Assembly: GCA_024349245.1 (NCBI GenBank)
Contig: JALDNG010000022.1
Span: 3,489,501 to 3,553,500, forward strand
DNA: 64,000 bases
Source of the DNA: Neodontobutis hainanensis
Lineage: Eukaryota > Chordata > Actinopteri > Gobiiformes > Odontobutidae
Direction of reading: 5' to 3'
Below, piece by piece: positions 1-11,909 of this stretch (position 1 is its first letter; each line of letters begins with the position of its first letter). The position numbers were made by a program, and so were the translations under genes. A model generated the notes under the pieces. That model had not been told where the DNA came from and searched no databases. It was given only the letters and a program-made list of their open reading frames with translations.

Positions 1-538
1 GTGTTGAAGCACCTCATTTTCAAATCAAAGAGGTGTCATTCATGCTAAAGCCTTGATGGGAGTTCCAAAATGCCTTGTTTTATGTGAGAGTCTGTCCCTT
101 CCATTACATAATGTCTGGACATTTGTGAATTGTTCAATGCTTACTGCCAAAGCACAGAAATACTTCACTTAGACCAAGACCTATATGACTTATGGGGAGG
201 CTTTCAGATGCACTGAATCTTGGCTAAAGGATCTAAAAAGAGTGGAGCCCATGTCACATTATGATTTACAGCCCTGACACTGCTCGTCTACATCTGCATT
301 TGTTTGCTTTGTTACATCACTTTAGCACAAATGTCCTTTTATAGTGGAAGTGTTTACAGAGACATCCAATACTCCTTCTGTTGAGATAAAGAACTGTTGT
401 TTTTGGAGTATTAAGTGTGCTCATGACAGCAGTCTTCAAGTCTTGGCTGCTCTGGAGCTAACGACAGCATTAGCCACAACACAATGTGCAGCGCAGGGTT
501 AGAGGAAATGTTTATATACACTGTATATATGTATATTT
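1..538. other. SCFD2 intron, no recognised feature
   Basis: This AT-rich stretch holds no recognisable exon on either strand. It lies downstream (in gene direction) of SCFD2 exon 2178-2312. I looked on the minus strand for the conserved C-terminal SCFD2 block expected next and did not find it, so the last exon(s) probably lie to the left of the window. Confidence 0.5.
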
Positions 539-1170
539 TAGTGCTGGGCAAGTTAACTCTTTATTATGATGAATTAATGCCGACAATTATTTTATCGTGC
601 ATTAACGTCGGTCGATTAGTATAGTGAAAGATGTCGGTCTGAAGAACATTATTAGGATCGCAACGAATGACTGCACATGAGCCGCCCTCATGACGCACCC
701 TCACAAGAAGAATACACAAGTTGTATGAAAAGGAGAGGACGACAAAAGCGACAGCGTTACAACGTGCACCAACTGTTGCCCTCACTGGAGACTACTGGAC
801 ATCGCTAGGCAACCATAATTAGCTCGCGGCGTTACAGTGCATTATATTGATGAACAGCAGGAACTGCACTCACATGCTCTGACTGAAATGAAAACACAAG
901 AGAGACATTTATATTGTTTACATTGTTATAATATTATGATCGAGGTTCTGGACATAACTCGTTTTTCTTTAACAAACTAAACAAAATATTAATGCCCTGC
1001 CAGTGGCAAATATTTTTTGGTTTAATATTTAATTTGATTACATTAATGTTTAAGTTTAGCTTTACAAGAAATATTTTATGGCTACTAACTTTTAACTGCT
1101 GTAAAACGCACCTTATTTGTTTAAAGCGTTTTACAATATTTAGATTAAGACACATAAGAACATTTTTTAC
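539..1170. mobile_element. hAT-like DNA transposon fragment (one end only)
   Basis: The segment opens with TAGTGCTGGGCAAGTTAAC followed by an AT-rich block rich in ATTAA/TTAACG words. This is the style of terminus seen in hAT-like elements common in fish genomes. No transposase reading frame is visible, and I did not find the matching inverted terminus. The right limit is an estimate, set where an L2-type LINE remnant begins. Family assignment is from memory of fish repeats, not from a search. Confidence 0.42.
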
Positions 1171-1252
1171 ATTTTAAAAAAAGAGTGCAGATAAAAAAAC
1201 ATGTTAAGTTGTAATGTAGGCAGAGCTAAAGAGGAAGATTTTTGACTTCACC

Positions 1253-2085
1253 TTAAACATTGTTAAAGTTGAGGTTGCTGCAGATTTTTGCTGCTTGAAA
1301 CTTAAACGCTGCTTCACCCTGTTTAGTTCTAACTCTGGGCACGAGCAGGTCTGTCCCAGATGTTCTCAAAGTCCGAGGAGGTTCATAAGCAACTAGCATG
1401 TCAGAAATATATTCTGGTGCTAAACCATTGAGAGACTTGCAAACCAGCAGTGCTGTTTTAAAGTCTATTCTCTGAGCAACAGGAAGCCAGTGCATAGATT
1501 TTAAAACTGGACTGATGTGGTTGTACTTCCTGGTGTTAGTTAGAACCCGAGCAGCAGCGTTCTGAATAAGTTGCAGCTGTCTTAACCCTCGTTTTGAGAG
1601 ACCAGTGAGCAGGCTGTTACAGTAATCTAACCTGCTGGAGACCAGCATGGATACGTTTTCTAAGTCTTTCTAAGGTTTAGGCATTATCATTTTGACTTTG
1701 GAAATGTTTTTAAGATAATAAAATGCTGATGATATAATTGACAATGTGACTGTGGAAATTCAAGTCTGAGTCCATGATGAGCCCTAGGTTTCAAACCTGT
1801 TTTTTAGATTTTAGAAAAAGAGATTCGAGGTGACTGCTGACAGTTTCTCTTTGTTTCTGTGGCCCAAAGATGATTAGTTCAGTCTTGTCTCAGTTGGAGA
1901 AAATGAATCCATTTCCCCTGCTGTGAGTGAAATGTAAATTCTGAATGTCATCTGCATAATTATGGATACAACGTCACATCGTTGTATTACCGGCCTTAAG
2001 GAAGCATGTAAAGATTGAATAAAAGGGGTCCCAAGATAGACCCCTGTGGAACCCCACATGTCAGGGCCATTTGTTCTGATACACA
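1253..2085 (-). mobile_element. L2/CR1-type LINE reverse transcriptase fragment
   Basis: The minus strand encodes decayed pieces of a non-LTR reverse transcriptase. In order from 2070 downwards: the motif CGVPQGSILGPLLFNLYMLP, then NYADDIQ (the YADD catalytic box), then in other frames the block KTELIIFGPQ, and finally a 131-codon open stretch (1648-1253) with SRLDYCNSLLTGL, LQLIQNAAARVLTN and LHWLPV-like words. This order is typical of the C-terminal half of L2/CR1-clade polymerases of fish. At least two frame changes and several stops separate the pieces, so the copy is dead. The 5' part, including the endonuclease, is absent. Confidence 0.88.
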
Positions 2086-2177
2086 TAAAAAATACACACA
2101 AGAAAGAGACTGTTATTATCTTATAGGCACAATTTCATTATGGTTTCAGAATTTTTTTTTTGTGGGCATAGACTGAC

Positions 2178-2312
2178 CTTCATGAACATACTGAATCCAG
2201 TCTTCAGCAGGTCTGTGAGGCCTCCAGACATGTGCTCAATGTCTGGACACTCAACTCTGTCAGGGCGGAAGACTTCCTCCAGAATCTGACGCAGGAGTGG
2301 CCGATAATTGGC
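2178..2312 (-). CDS. scfd2: SCFD2 internal exon (45 codons, SM-like domain C-terminal part)
   Basis: SCFD2 is a divergent Sec1/Munc18-like protein thought, by family, to act with SNAREs in vesicle trafficking; its exact partners are not evident from sequence. The exon encodes exactly 45 residues, starting ANYRPLLRQILEEVF and ending GLTDLLKTGFSMFMK. The block IEHMSxGLTDLLKTGFSMFMK is a hallmark of vertebrate SCFD2. The acceptor is TTTTACAG before GCC (AG at 2314-2313) and the donor is AAG followed by GTCAGT (GT at 2177-2176). Both borders are phase 0. It joins in frame to exon 10266-10411, whose last codons are GVHQ, matching the family's THQ-A junction. The next exon should carry the terminal ~70 residues and is not found in the window. 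Confidence 0.95.
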
Positions 2313-3384
2313 CTGTAAAATACACAACATAAATGCACTCAAGACTTTGTGTAAGAAAGAATAAAGGCCTTGTTAAGCCTCCGCTTGTTTGTCAGATTGT
2401 GAGATACAGTGGGGTAATAAACAGATTCAACTTCTGAGTCACTTCAGGAAGACGAGACAGTGCACCTCCAAGATTCGTATAAAATAAATCTGACTAGGCT
2501 GCTACATGTGACTGAAAATACTGACCTGCCGTGAGTCACTATTCACTGTACAACCCACATTTGAAACAAGTGATCCTAATGATGTTACACTTCAAGAAAG
2601 GTCTTTAAAGGAAGAAAGTAATAGCTGAATGTGGTAATAAAAATAAAATTCAATCAACTAAACTACTGGCCCATCATGTGACCTAACCTTGTAACCAAAA
2701 TACTCATTTCATTACTACCTTATATGCATGGAGTGTTTGGGTGGAGAGTATTTCTTTCTTTCAAATGTCACTGAAACAGAAAGCCTGGTTATGTTTAAGT
2801 AACAAACCTTGGCAAACCTTGAATGTAAAAAGAGTGAGCAATTTCTACCCAGAGACGCAGCAAAGATTGTACCATTTATAGACTTTCACAGCGAGCAGGC
2901 AAGAATTCAGGGCAGATTTCTTTTCTATAAGAGTTTGTTATCTCTGTGGACAATAAAGGCTTGATAACACTTGGCAGTGCTTTAGTCCTCTGAAAAGCAC
3001 AGGGCCAAAAATAGAAAGTTGGAATGTTTTCAGTCCTTGATAAAAATAAACATCAAGGTCCTTCCTTTCAATTTACACAGTACAAGATTAACTATGGATG
3101 AAACAAGTAGAAAACCTCTGGAGTCCTGTAAAAGTATGATAACTTAAAAAAAAACTCAACAAATGATTAGAGTAATTTTTAACAAGGTATAGTTTAAAAG
3201 AAACAAACGCCACATACACATCTAATAATTAAGTTTTTTGTTCAGACACATTCTGGAATATGGTTAAGGTTATTCTTTAATGCTCTTAAACAAGGGTGTA
3301 ACTTTGATGTGTACATTGGTAGGGACATCTCATGCTGGTTTTATACACAAAGCCAAGAGAGAGAGAAAGATTTGCAGCCCAATA

Positions 3385-3800
3385 AATTTAAACTGCACTA
3401 AGCAAAACGCAAGTCATGCTGTTGCTGATTTGCGTTGATACAACAACGTTACAATACGATCCGCGTTCACACGGAACCACCCAAAACGTCCAAAAGAATG
3501 TAGTACATACGCCAGACCAGAAGGAGGTGGGATTTCTTTTGCTACCCTGTCTTCTGTAGAGACAATGGTTGCGCATGCGAGTTGTGCCAATGACGTCCTC
3601 CTTTCTCAGAGAGGACATTGTCTTCACAGTTTACACGAGAGCAGAGCAGCATCTACAACAAAAGGAAAACACCTCTCGGCCGAATTTAAAAGTTTGAAGT
3701 TGAGGTGTGAAAACACTGGCGTTGTGTAAAGAAAAGGCCAATCTGCAACAGAATCTTTGTGGATTCTGCAAAACATGCTGTCGTGCAAAAGGCCCCTCAG
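3385..3800 (-). mobile_element. MITE-like segment, copy A of a pair
   Basis: Read on the minus strand, the segment starts GAGGGGCCTTTTGCACGACA and contains GTAAACTGTGAAGACA about 165 bp inside. The plus-strand segment 5641-5800 starts GAGGCCGTTTACACAACA and contains the same GTAAACTGTGAAGACA about 110 bp inside. The two are therefore diverged copies in opposite orientation. Short coding capacity and the GTTTACAC(A/G)-type terminus fit a non-autonomous DNA transposon. The left limit is approximate and no target duplication was identified. Confidence 0.4.
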
Positions 3801-5590
3801 TCTCACGCATTGTCTAGAAACAGTGAGTCATAGCGAATATAAGATTGCTAAATATTTAGTTACCATTAATTGTCCTGTTTCCTATATTGATTGTAAAAAC
3901 AGAATCCTGCTCATTTTATGCTGATTAAATGAAATGGGCATTAACTGATTTCTAAAAGCAAATTTGTTTTTTACATTCTAGGTTCATCAATGTACACTAA
4001 TATTTTTCTGGATTTTTTTAGAAGGAGATTTATCTTGTTGACCCAAACAACATCTCCTGTGACTCACTTTCAGGCCCCAACACAGTGTTTAGGAACCACA
4101 GATCATAGCACATTAACAGGCCTGTTATGGCCAGAACTTCTAAAATTGGGTTTTGTATATCTGTTCAGCCCAGACGATGTTAGACGTAGGTAGGTTTCCT
4201 GGTTTCCACTGTGAGCCTCGTTAAATAACACTGTCATTAAAATAACTCCACTATCCTTTTCGCCTCGGTTGGTTGACCAGAGCTGTAAATAGACACACCT
4301 ACAGGTAAACAATGACAAATAAAAGCTAATGGACCCAGGTGTCTCTGCCCACAGCCTCTCTGCACTCTAAATATGGACTATCAGTGTGTCAATCTGTCTT
4401 GCCTCCCACTCTCTTCGTCCTTGAAAGACCAAATCAGGCCAAGGGAATCCTCCAGTCTCTTTTGCAATAACCAGACACCCGTAATGTAAACTAACATTTG
4501 GGATTGACTTTTCGGCAAGGCCCGGCCTGTAAAACTAGAGTAAACAAATTAATGACTCACATTGATCAAAATAACATGCAAGCAAACACACAGACAATGA
4601 ATAATTCCAGAGCATAAACACCTACTCATGGTTGCCCCATTTTCATCATCGCTTATCCACTTCAGCCTAAAAACAATCCTATTAAACCGACACCCACATG
4701 ATAAAAACAATATTAAAATTAGTCATTCGATAATGTCAGTGCTTTGTGAACACAACAAGCGTTTAGTTTCACCAAAAGAGGCCATGAATGAAGCCCTGTT
4801 CCAAAACAACAATAACATGATAAAAGAGAAGACAAGAGAACGGAGTGTACTTGATTCTTTTTTTTTTTTTTTTTTTGGAAGTAAACCAAGAAAATATGAA
4901 TACAGTTGTACCGTAATGAGCATGTGACATAGTCTGTGTAGCCTTGTTGGAGGGTCAGCTGGATGAAAAGAACAAAAATAAGTGGCCGAAATACATTCTT
5001 GCATCTAATTTGGTTTCCAGTCAGATACACAAGGGACCAGAGGCCTTTTACTGGTAATGCTCAGTTTCTTGGTACATCCATTGTAAAATACATGGGGTTC
5101 TACTTTGTTTTAAGAAATCATTTTCCAGGGCAATTTATGGTGAATTCTCATCAACAATCACATCATCTATGTTTTGTTTTTAAATAGGCTTCCTGGGCAG
5201 CATTCACAGAGAATGGCTCTGTTGAACAACTTGTACAATACAGACTCATTTAACTTCCAGTGTTTATAATAAACAGTGTTCAGTGGGTGACTTTTAACTG
5301 GTCCCAAACTATTCCTTCTTACTGTAAACAACCTTGGAGTATCCAAAGTAGGACTTAAAATTCTTCATTGGGGTAAATACAGATGTTCCAGGCCAACAAA
5401 CAATTTCCGGGACATTTGGAAATTGGAATTATTTTATTCTCTCTGTGACTGAAAACTAAACTATATTAATTTTCAGATTACTTGGAGTGTTTAAGGGATT
5501 AACACAAACCTAATAACTGCACTTTTTTAAAATAAACTACGGTACACATACAACGTAAATGACATTATTATGTCAGTAATAATGAGAAAA

Positions 5591-5642
5591 ATTCTGCTCG
5601 CTTTACACATTAAGAGATTCTGCTCGCTTTACACATTAAGAG
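5591..5642. repeat. 26-bp perfect tandem duplication
   Basis: Two exact adjacent copies of a 26-bp unit beginning ATTCTGCTCGCTTTACACAT and ending TAAGAG lie at 5591-5616 and 5617-5642. The array directly abuts the start of the MITE-like copy B. Confidence 0.95.
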
Positions 5643-5800
5643 GCCGTTTACACAACAAGAAATTTTGCCCAAAACTCAAATATTTTGTGGTGGTTTGGCC
5701 ATTGGTTTACACGAGGACCAATGGCCAAAGGACCTGCTCCGTTGTTATGTAAACTGTGAAGACACCGTTCCTCGGCCAACATAACAGCAACTATTAGCTA
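5641..5800 (+). mobile_element. MITE-like segment, copy B of a pair
   Basis: This segment starts GAGGCCGTTTACACAACA and includes GTTTACACGAGGACCAATGG and GTAAACTGTGAAGACA. It resembles the minus-strand segment 3385-3800 at its terminus and at the internal GTAAACTGTGAAGACA block. The right boundary is uncertain and related sequence may run on to about 6000. No coding capacity is visible. Confidence 0.38.
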
Positions 5801-7983
5801 AGTTGTTTTTTGTGTGTCAAAAATGTTGTGTTGATGTTCTAAAAAGACACTGTAAGTATTCATTCAAATTGCACTACAGACCAATGTAGTCTTTTGGTTC
5901 CTTTTCTACCGTTTACCGTATTTCTGCTACGGGTCATTGGGGTGATGGACTACATGCTGGAGCAAGCTTGTGATTGGCCAAAGCTTGTAGTATGTGCTGA
6001 ACATTCTCATCTACGGAAATCTTTGATAATAAAGTCTAGATCCTCAGTTACATTTTGTTAATTGCATCCCTTGCATTTAAGTATCTAGTTACTTCCCACT
6101 GCTGTAGGTTGTAATAATGTAGTCTTGGTATAAAGCTGGGTTTTTAAGACTTACAAAATATTACCTTCTGGAGGCATTGTATGTTTTCTTGCAGAGGTTT
6201 GGAGGACACCTTTTTATTATCAATAAAGTGTTCTCTGAAAATTGAAACTACACAGACTGTGTTTGTCATCTGTGAGAGCTCCTTTATCTTACATAACAAA
6301 AAGTTGGTGAATCTTGAGAGCAACTTTATTGATGAAGTTATAATTATTTTTTAAATTAAAAATAATTTGACTGTATTAAGAACTGAAAGCCACAACAATA
6401 TTGCTGTTATGCAACATTTGAGGAGAGTAGCTCCTGAATGAAATGGACTGAGCAACATTTAGAGACAGTCAATCACTTTGGGAAAGAGGGTGATTTTACA
6501 CAAAACACACATTGGAGAATAAAAGCAGGGACAAACATCCACATCCACTGGCTCTGTCTGGAACATAGTCAGCCGGTTGCCTGGCAAACCCTGTATGATA
6601 ACAAGAGTGGAGGAATTCAGCTGCCTGCAGAAATGAAAGAAAGGGAGATAAACGCATATATCTTACAAGTTTTACACAACATTATAAAACGTATGTTCAG
6701 TTGTGTAATTTCTCCAGCTAAATGCATAGGTAGGCAGCAAAAAAATGGATGGATTACGAACTGTTATTAAAAAATAACACCCTCCTCATGCCTGGAGTTA
6801 GATAGATAGCACTGGGCCACTGTTATTCACCCTCTCCTTCTCACGTTACTGATGTACTTGTTCCAGGGTGCACTTTGCATAAGGACATTTATATTTGTGA
6901 TTACATGTGAAAGAAGAGGTATGTAATTCTGCTGGTGATCAATAATAACTTGAATAAACAGAGCGTCGCAGACTGTGCTCCTTACAAAAGGAATGGCTGG
7001 ATCCTATTTGCTCCTACACTTAAGGGAACGATGGGCATCTGATTATTTCAAAAGCAGGAGCAAGTGGTGCTCGCATAGAAACATTCTCAAGCGTGCCCTA
7101 TTTCAGTCTCACAGAATAACACAAACCCAAACAAAAAGCGATAGGCTCCAATGCCAGTTGTGACCTTAGGTCCAGCTTTCTTTGAAGTTGAGGTAATGCT
7201 GCATTGAAGGGAGGGATGATTGGCCTTACTGTAAAAGCTGCATGCAGAGATAGGCTGATGGATTTCTCAAACTGCTCAAAAACACACTGCACCTGGCAAA
7301 TATCCTGCTGCTCTCCTTTTATATGAAATTATCATCATTATTCAAGCAGGGACAGGGACAGAGAGTTCTGTTCTGTTTTGTTTTGTACATGAAAACACAA
7401 ACTGACATGTCTACACATAGAGAAATACAATGCTGTTTTTTATTTTGTTTTACCAAAAGAGAAAATAGTTATATAAATTGATAAACCTGTGGTACAAAGT
7501 AATTTTCTTCCAGGACTAAAGGGCTCAATATAATACATTTTTGCAAAAAAATAAGAGAGGACAAGGACAGTAAAATTGTGTTTCTGTTTAAGTGGCAGGA
7601 GAACAAGCTGTGCACATTAGCCAGATGTCCTGTGTGATGACATATGGCAATGCTTGTAATGGACATGGAGCTTGCCATAATCAAGAAGTATTCCAGTTTT
7701 GTTTGTAAAACTGCTTTAATTAAACCCATAAAAAAATAACCTGGACAATGTATCACTTATTCATTTTAGACAGATTTATATTCTCCCATTGTTAAGCAAA
7801 AAAATTAGAAAAGCTTGTTTTTAATCAACTCTAACCAAAATATTTTTAGATGCAAAGCCAACCTTAGAAGTGTTCCAGTTAGATTTTAAAAAATAACAAA
7901 GCACAGAGGACATTCTTATCAAAGTGGTAAAGGACATAAGAACAAACCTTAACAAAAACATACCTGTGTACATACATAACATA

Positions 7984-8592
7984 CCAGGTCTTGCGCTACT
8001 GGACTTGAGAGCAGCATTTGTTACTGTGGACCATTAAATTATTTTAAAAAAGAAACCAAGTAGGACAAGCTGGAATTGCTTTTAAATGGTTCAAATTATA
8101 CCTGTTTGAAAGAATACTTTGTATACTTTGTATTGATAAAAGACAACAATTGAAAAAACATAATTTGATCTGTGGTGTACCACAAGGATCAACTTTAGGA
8201 CCTTCACTTTTTAACTGTATTTTAAATATTATAGCTTGGATGACACAAAATTACAGCACAACCAGAACAAAACAGAAGGGCTTATTATTGGTTCCAAACT
8301 CAAAGACAAATGGTCCCGGGATTTGCTTAAGGATTAAATCCATGCCATGAAGTGAAAACTTTGGGGTGATTTTAGACTAATTTCAAAGCCCATATTTAGG
8401 ATCAATAAAGCTTTTTATCATCTAAAAATATCTTTCAAGTCAGCTCATTTCTCTCTCTGAACAACACGCATGCACTCAACACTCGCACGCCTTTCTAACC
8501 AACAAGCTGGAAGGCCAGGCTAATGCTTTCCTATCTTGAGTTTCATTGAATTGTATGAAAAGTGCTATATAAATAAAGTTTGATTCATTGAT
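7984..8592 (+). mobile_element. L2-type LINE 3' fragment
   Basis: On the plus strand a decayed non-LTR reverse transcriptase is readable. LLDLRAAFVTVDH (the usual A-block with one substitution) lies near 7995-8035 and CGVPQGSTLGPSLFNCILN near 8170-8230. The fragment ends in AAGTGCTATATAAATAAAG, a typical fish L2-like 3' terminus. Stops and gaps, including loss of the YADD box, make it a truncated fossil. It is in the opposite orientation to the LINE fragment at 1253-2085. Confidence 0.85.
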
Positions 8593-8840
8593 GGAGTTTT
8601 TCCAGAACCCTGTTTTTGTATAAACATCTTATCCTGATTTTAGAAAATGGGATAAGCCATGTATTTATTTTACTTTGTCATTCAACAGTGGTACATTTCT
8701 TGTAATAATGAATTAGGGACACAATCATAGAGGCATTTGAGTCACTGCGTTTCTCCACGTGCATGTAAACCACATATTGTGAATATTGTCAAAGTCTCAT
8801 AACCGGGATACTTAGGTGCATATAAACACACACTGTTTGG
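8593..8840. repeat. Possible MITE remnant
   Basis: The left part (CTGTTTTTGTATAAACATCTTATCC) and the inverse of the right part (TGTTTATATGCACCTAAGTATCCCGG) look like diverged inverted ends of a small element. The match is weak and boundaries are estimates. Confidence 0.25.
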
Positions 8841-9548
8841 TTACCAGCAAAGAATTTCAAAGAGGTATGAGAAAGTAGTACAGGTGACCTTTAATTAAAT
8901 GATAGACATGCTAACTTTTGTGAATCTGTATCACAAAGTGTACTTGTTCACATACTTGACCCTATAGCACTACCTCCCAGCAGTCATTCTGCACCTTGTG
9001 CATGTGTCACATAAACTTTTGTGACCCTGGATAACAGGCATGTCAAACCTACGTGGGTATCCAAGGTGTTGTCATGCATACGTTTACTCAAACAACTAAT
9101 GGTATTGAGGCACATGCATGCTCCTGCATCACACAGTGTGCTGTTCATATACCTGGCACAAGTACAACAGCACACAATACCTGTTACTCATCTGCCCCTT
9201 CAGATGAGTAACAGCACAGATATCACTCCATAAACAACAATGAAGGTATTTTATGACGCATGATCAAGATTATGAAGGACTTATACATTATGAAGCAGCA
9301 CATAAATACAAACCTGCCTAATCAGTCTTTGACACTTTCCTGTGACACTGAGGATGTCATTTTGTCACACAACCAGGATCTCAGCAGTCATACGGATATT
9401 GTACCCTGTGCACACACCACATTCAAATTGTTCCGGGACTGAGATGACTCAAGAATGAACAAGAAGTGTGTCAAGAAGGATCCTATCACAATGTCTGAAT
9501 GTGAACTTGTGATTGATAACAAACATGATTATGCATGACATGAATTGT

Positions 9549-9880
9549 AAATGGTAAATGGCATGCATTTATATAGCGCTTTCCTGCACCCTTCTCGGGC
9601 ACCCAAAGAGCTTTACATCGTGCTTCCACTCACCCCATACACATATATTCACTCCTGGGGCAGACAGAGAGGGGGGCTGCCACACAAACGGTGCTCAACC
9701 TTCTTCTACCACCACCAAACACACCTCCACAGTCACACACATTTATACACCAGTGCTACGGACACTGGAGGCAAGGTGGGTTAAGTGTCTTGGCAAGGAC
9801 ACAACAAGAGCGGGAATCGAACTACCTTCCGGTTGAAGGACGGCCGCTCTACCACTGAGCCAATTGTGCCTTGGAACCAA
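9549..9880 (-). mobile_element. tRNA-derived SINE, copy 1
   Basis: In minus orientation the head at 9880 reads like the 5' half of a tRNA gene. It has an A-box region, TTGGCTCAGTGGTAGAGCGG, and about 35 bp on a B-box-like AGTTCGATTCCCG. A body follows with CTTGCCAAGACACTTAACCC, and the tail contains AAGCGCTATATAAATGC and CCATTTACCATTTAC. Two further copies with the same order of parts lie at 46331-46605 and 58741-58996, plus a short piece near 23855-23915. This is a family known to be abundant in fish; I do not give it a formal name. Confidence 0.75.
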
Positions 9881-10265
9881 CCTTTAGTTACACAGTCTTT
9901 TATGTCCATGGTTTTATTTCCTAAAGGTTGTAATTGGACATATTCAACGAGTAGACCAACAAAGAGCGCAGTATTATCATCTGACAGCCTCCATGCTATT
10001 GGCATGTTAAACCAGTAAAGGACGTAGGCTGTTGGTTATGTTAAAAAGGTGAGCTCTTTTCATGATCGAAGACAGAGTTACATAATCTCCCAACTCTCTC
10101 AGAAAACTCCCTCTTTTTGCTGAGTGTGCATGGCACATGTGGAAGTAAGGCAGAAGGTCACGGATCAAAAGCTACACTTGAGTAGCCAGAGTCTGTGCTA
10201 CATCTCTATGAAGAGTACTCATGTCACTGAAGTGATGCAGAAGTTTTTTGTAATTGCCTTTTTAC

Positions 10266-10411
10266 CTGGTGGACGCCATCGCTGGCTGTGTAGACAGAGC
10301 GCAGCTGCTTGAGGTGGTCTCGAGTGTGGCTTAAACCTCGGAGAGTCTCGAACATCTCCTCCATGGCAGAATGAGCACGCTCTATGGTCAGCTCCTCGGG
10401 GCTCATACAAC
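10266..10411 (-). CDS. scfd2: SCFD2 internal exon (146 bp)
   Basis: The exon encodes, after completing a split glycine codon, the stretch CMSPEELTIERAHSAMEEMF followed by ETLRGLSHTRDHLKQLRSVY and TASDGVHQ. This corresponds residue for residue to the SCFD2 segment between the LTG/ITG motif and the ASYKPLL motif, including the conserved LKQ(L/F)(R/K)SVY. The acceptor is TTGCCAG (AG at 10413-10412) and the donor is CACCAG followed by GTAAAA (GT at 10265-10264). The exon enters in phase 1 and leaves in phase 0. The upstream exon ends with a single G at 57097, which restores GGT (Gly) on splicing. A second possible AG seven bases inside would shift the frame and is rejected. Confidence 0.93.
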
Positions 10412-11497
10412 CTGGCAACATAAACAAACCTTTTAGGTCAACTTACATTTTAACAGGGCTTACCTTTGTAAAATGTTACATAATAGAAACAAACAAAACC
10501 CCCAGAAATTCTAATAAACAATTGGAACGCTAACATGTGCAAGAAAAAGTACTGTGTGTGTCATCACAAAACAGCTTGTAAGGTGCAACCTGTAGCGTTT
10601 TGCAGGTCATTTTCTCAGCAGGGTGTGCGCTGAACCAATTACCGAAGGTAGGGGGACAAAAGGGCTTTTATTTGTGGATAAAGTAGTGCTGTGTAATCAA
10701 AAGCTCAAGTTAAAGTAGTGAGTGGTAAAATTAACCCAAAAGCAGCAGGGCAAAGGACACGGAAGGATAATGGAGGCAGTTCTCTGAGGTAAAGTAGGTC
10801 GAGTGGCACATGTGAGCCCACACAGCGATGTGTGCAGGAATGTGGCCGCGTTTCTGTTAACAAGGAGGTCAGCAGTATTATAGGAGATATAAAAGCACAC
10901 TGTAACCCCGTTATTTATAAATATTATTAATTAAAACTGTCTGTATTAAAATATGGGAGAAAAATAATCATGATTTTGAATAAAACAGGTACAGGTAATC
11001 AAGACGCTCGCATTTTTGCATTTTTGCAGAAGAGCAACATCTGATATGTCAACAATGGTGTCATAAAACTATTTGAAACTAAAAGTTGTGTTTTTACAAG
11101 AAAGAAATTGTATTCAAAGCAAATTTTGTGTGGGTTCTCTGCCATGTAATTAAAAGTGAATGAGATAGATTTCTATGTAATACAGTGAAAGAAGGGTTTA
11201 TTTGCAACTTTCCAAATTATAATTTAGAAAGCTTCACTTGTTTTCTAAAATTTTAGGGACTCACTATTTAATGTGACTATGTTTGTGTTTAATGAACAAT
11301 AAATTTATTTTGTTTTTAATTTTTTTTATTTTTTGTAAGGGTACGTGATTTATTATGAATTCATGCTGGAACTTATGCATGCATTAATATCTCAATATTG
11401 TAATATCTCTTTTACTATACCATAAACAAAACAAGTAACTAAGTTAAGAATCTAATCATTTTATAAGCCATGATCATGTTGTATTTTTAGTGGCTAT

Positions 11498-11909
11498 TGT
11501 TGGGGAATTATTCATCCAATGTCCTTAACCCAGTTAAGATCTGTACGTTAATCTGTGACCATCTCTGTTAGAACTGTGTGTTTGGGTCAGAGGCCTCGCC
11601 GCATCAAGCTAGGATTACATTATCTTTATCTCTGTAGCTCTGTCTCTGTTTAACACAAACAACTACAAGGTTAAGACAACATCGCCCAATCAATGACGCA
11701 ATTCGCAGCTACTTATGCTGCACTATTCCAGAAGCTAGTCAGACTGGAACATGCAATGCCCCTTCATGCGTGTTGAGCGTTAATAGTTTCCAGGCCTGTC
11801 CTGTGGTGAATAAATCTCCTTCTCTAAGTCATACAGATTGTGTTGTCTTTCAGTCGGTCTTGTCTCAAATCCAGTTGGCTCCATGGAGGTGGTTTGCAGT
11901 TTTCTAACA
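11498..11909 (+). mobile_element. Probable solo LTR of a retroelement
   Basis: The segment begins TGTTGGGGAATT and ends TTTTCTAACA, so it has the TG...CA ends of a long terminal repeat within a short inverted repeat (TGTT/AACA). An AATAAA polyadenylation signal lies at about 11809, roughly 100 bp before the end, as in an R-U5 layout. The flanks GCTAT (11493-11497) and ACTAT (11910-11914) form a 5-bp target duplication with one mismatch, or an exact 4-bp CTAT if one base is allowed between. No internal gag/pol sequence is next to it, so it would be a recombined solo LTR. The family (Gypsy-like or endogenous retrovirus) cannot be told from the LTR alone. Confidence 0.6.

Larger units (their letters stand above)
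2313..10265 (-). other. scfd2: SCFD2 intron (7,953 bp)
   Basis: This intron lies between the exons ending at 10266 and starting at 2312, with GTAAAA at its donor and TTTTACAG at its acceptor. The recognisable contents are two related MITE-like segments, a 26-bp tandem duplication, an L2-type LINE fragment and a tRNA-derived SINE, each listed separately. The stretches 2313-3384, 3806-5590 and 5800-7983 hold no exon or repeat that I can name. A 110-codon open frame at 6438-6770 has no recognisable domain and is not supported as a gene. Confidence 0.85.

Noticed and set aside
1..2177. Terminal SCFD2 exon(s)
   Set aside because: I looked on the minus strand for the conserved block that follows FSMFMK in SCFD2 (a hydrophobic strand followed by GG-V) and found no convincing candidate.
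2121..2342. 73-codon open frame starting MSAFMLCILQ
   Set aside because: Only 2178-2312 is real coding sequence (SCFD2 exon). The first residues are intron before the TTTTACAG acceptor and the last ones are intron after the GTCAGT donor.
9840..9880. Possible true tRNA gene on the minus strand
   Set aside because: A- and B-box-like motifs are present, but no cloverleaf with acceptor stem can be drawn and the same head recurs in two other SINE copies.
9781..10018. Overlapping frames in both strands at 9.8-10.0 kb
   Set aside because: They start in the head of a tRNA-derived SINE and are not host coding sequence.
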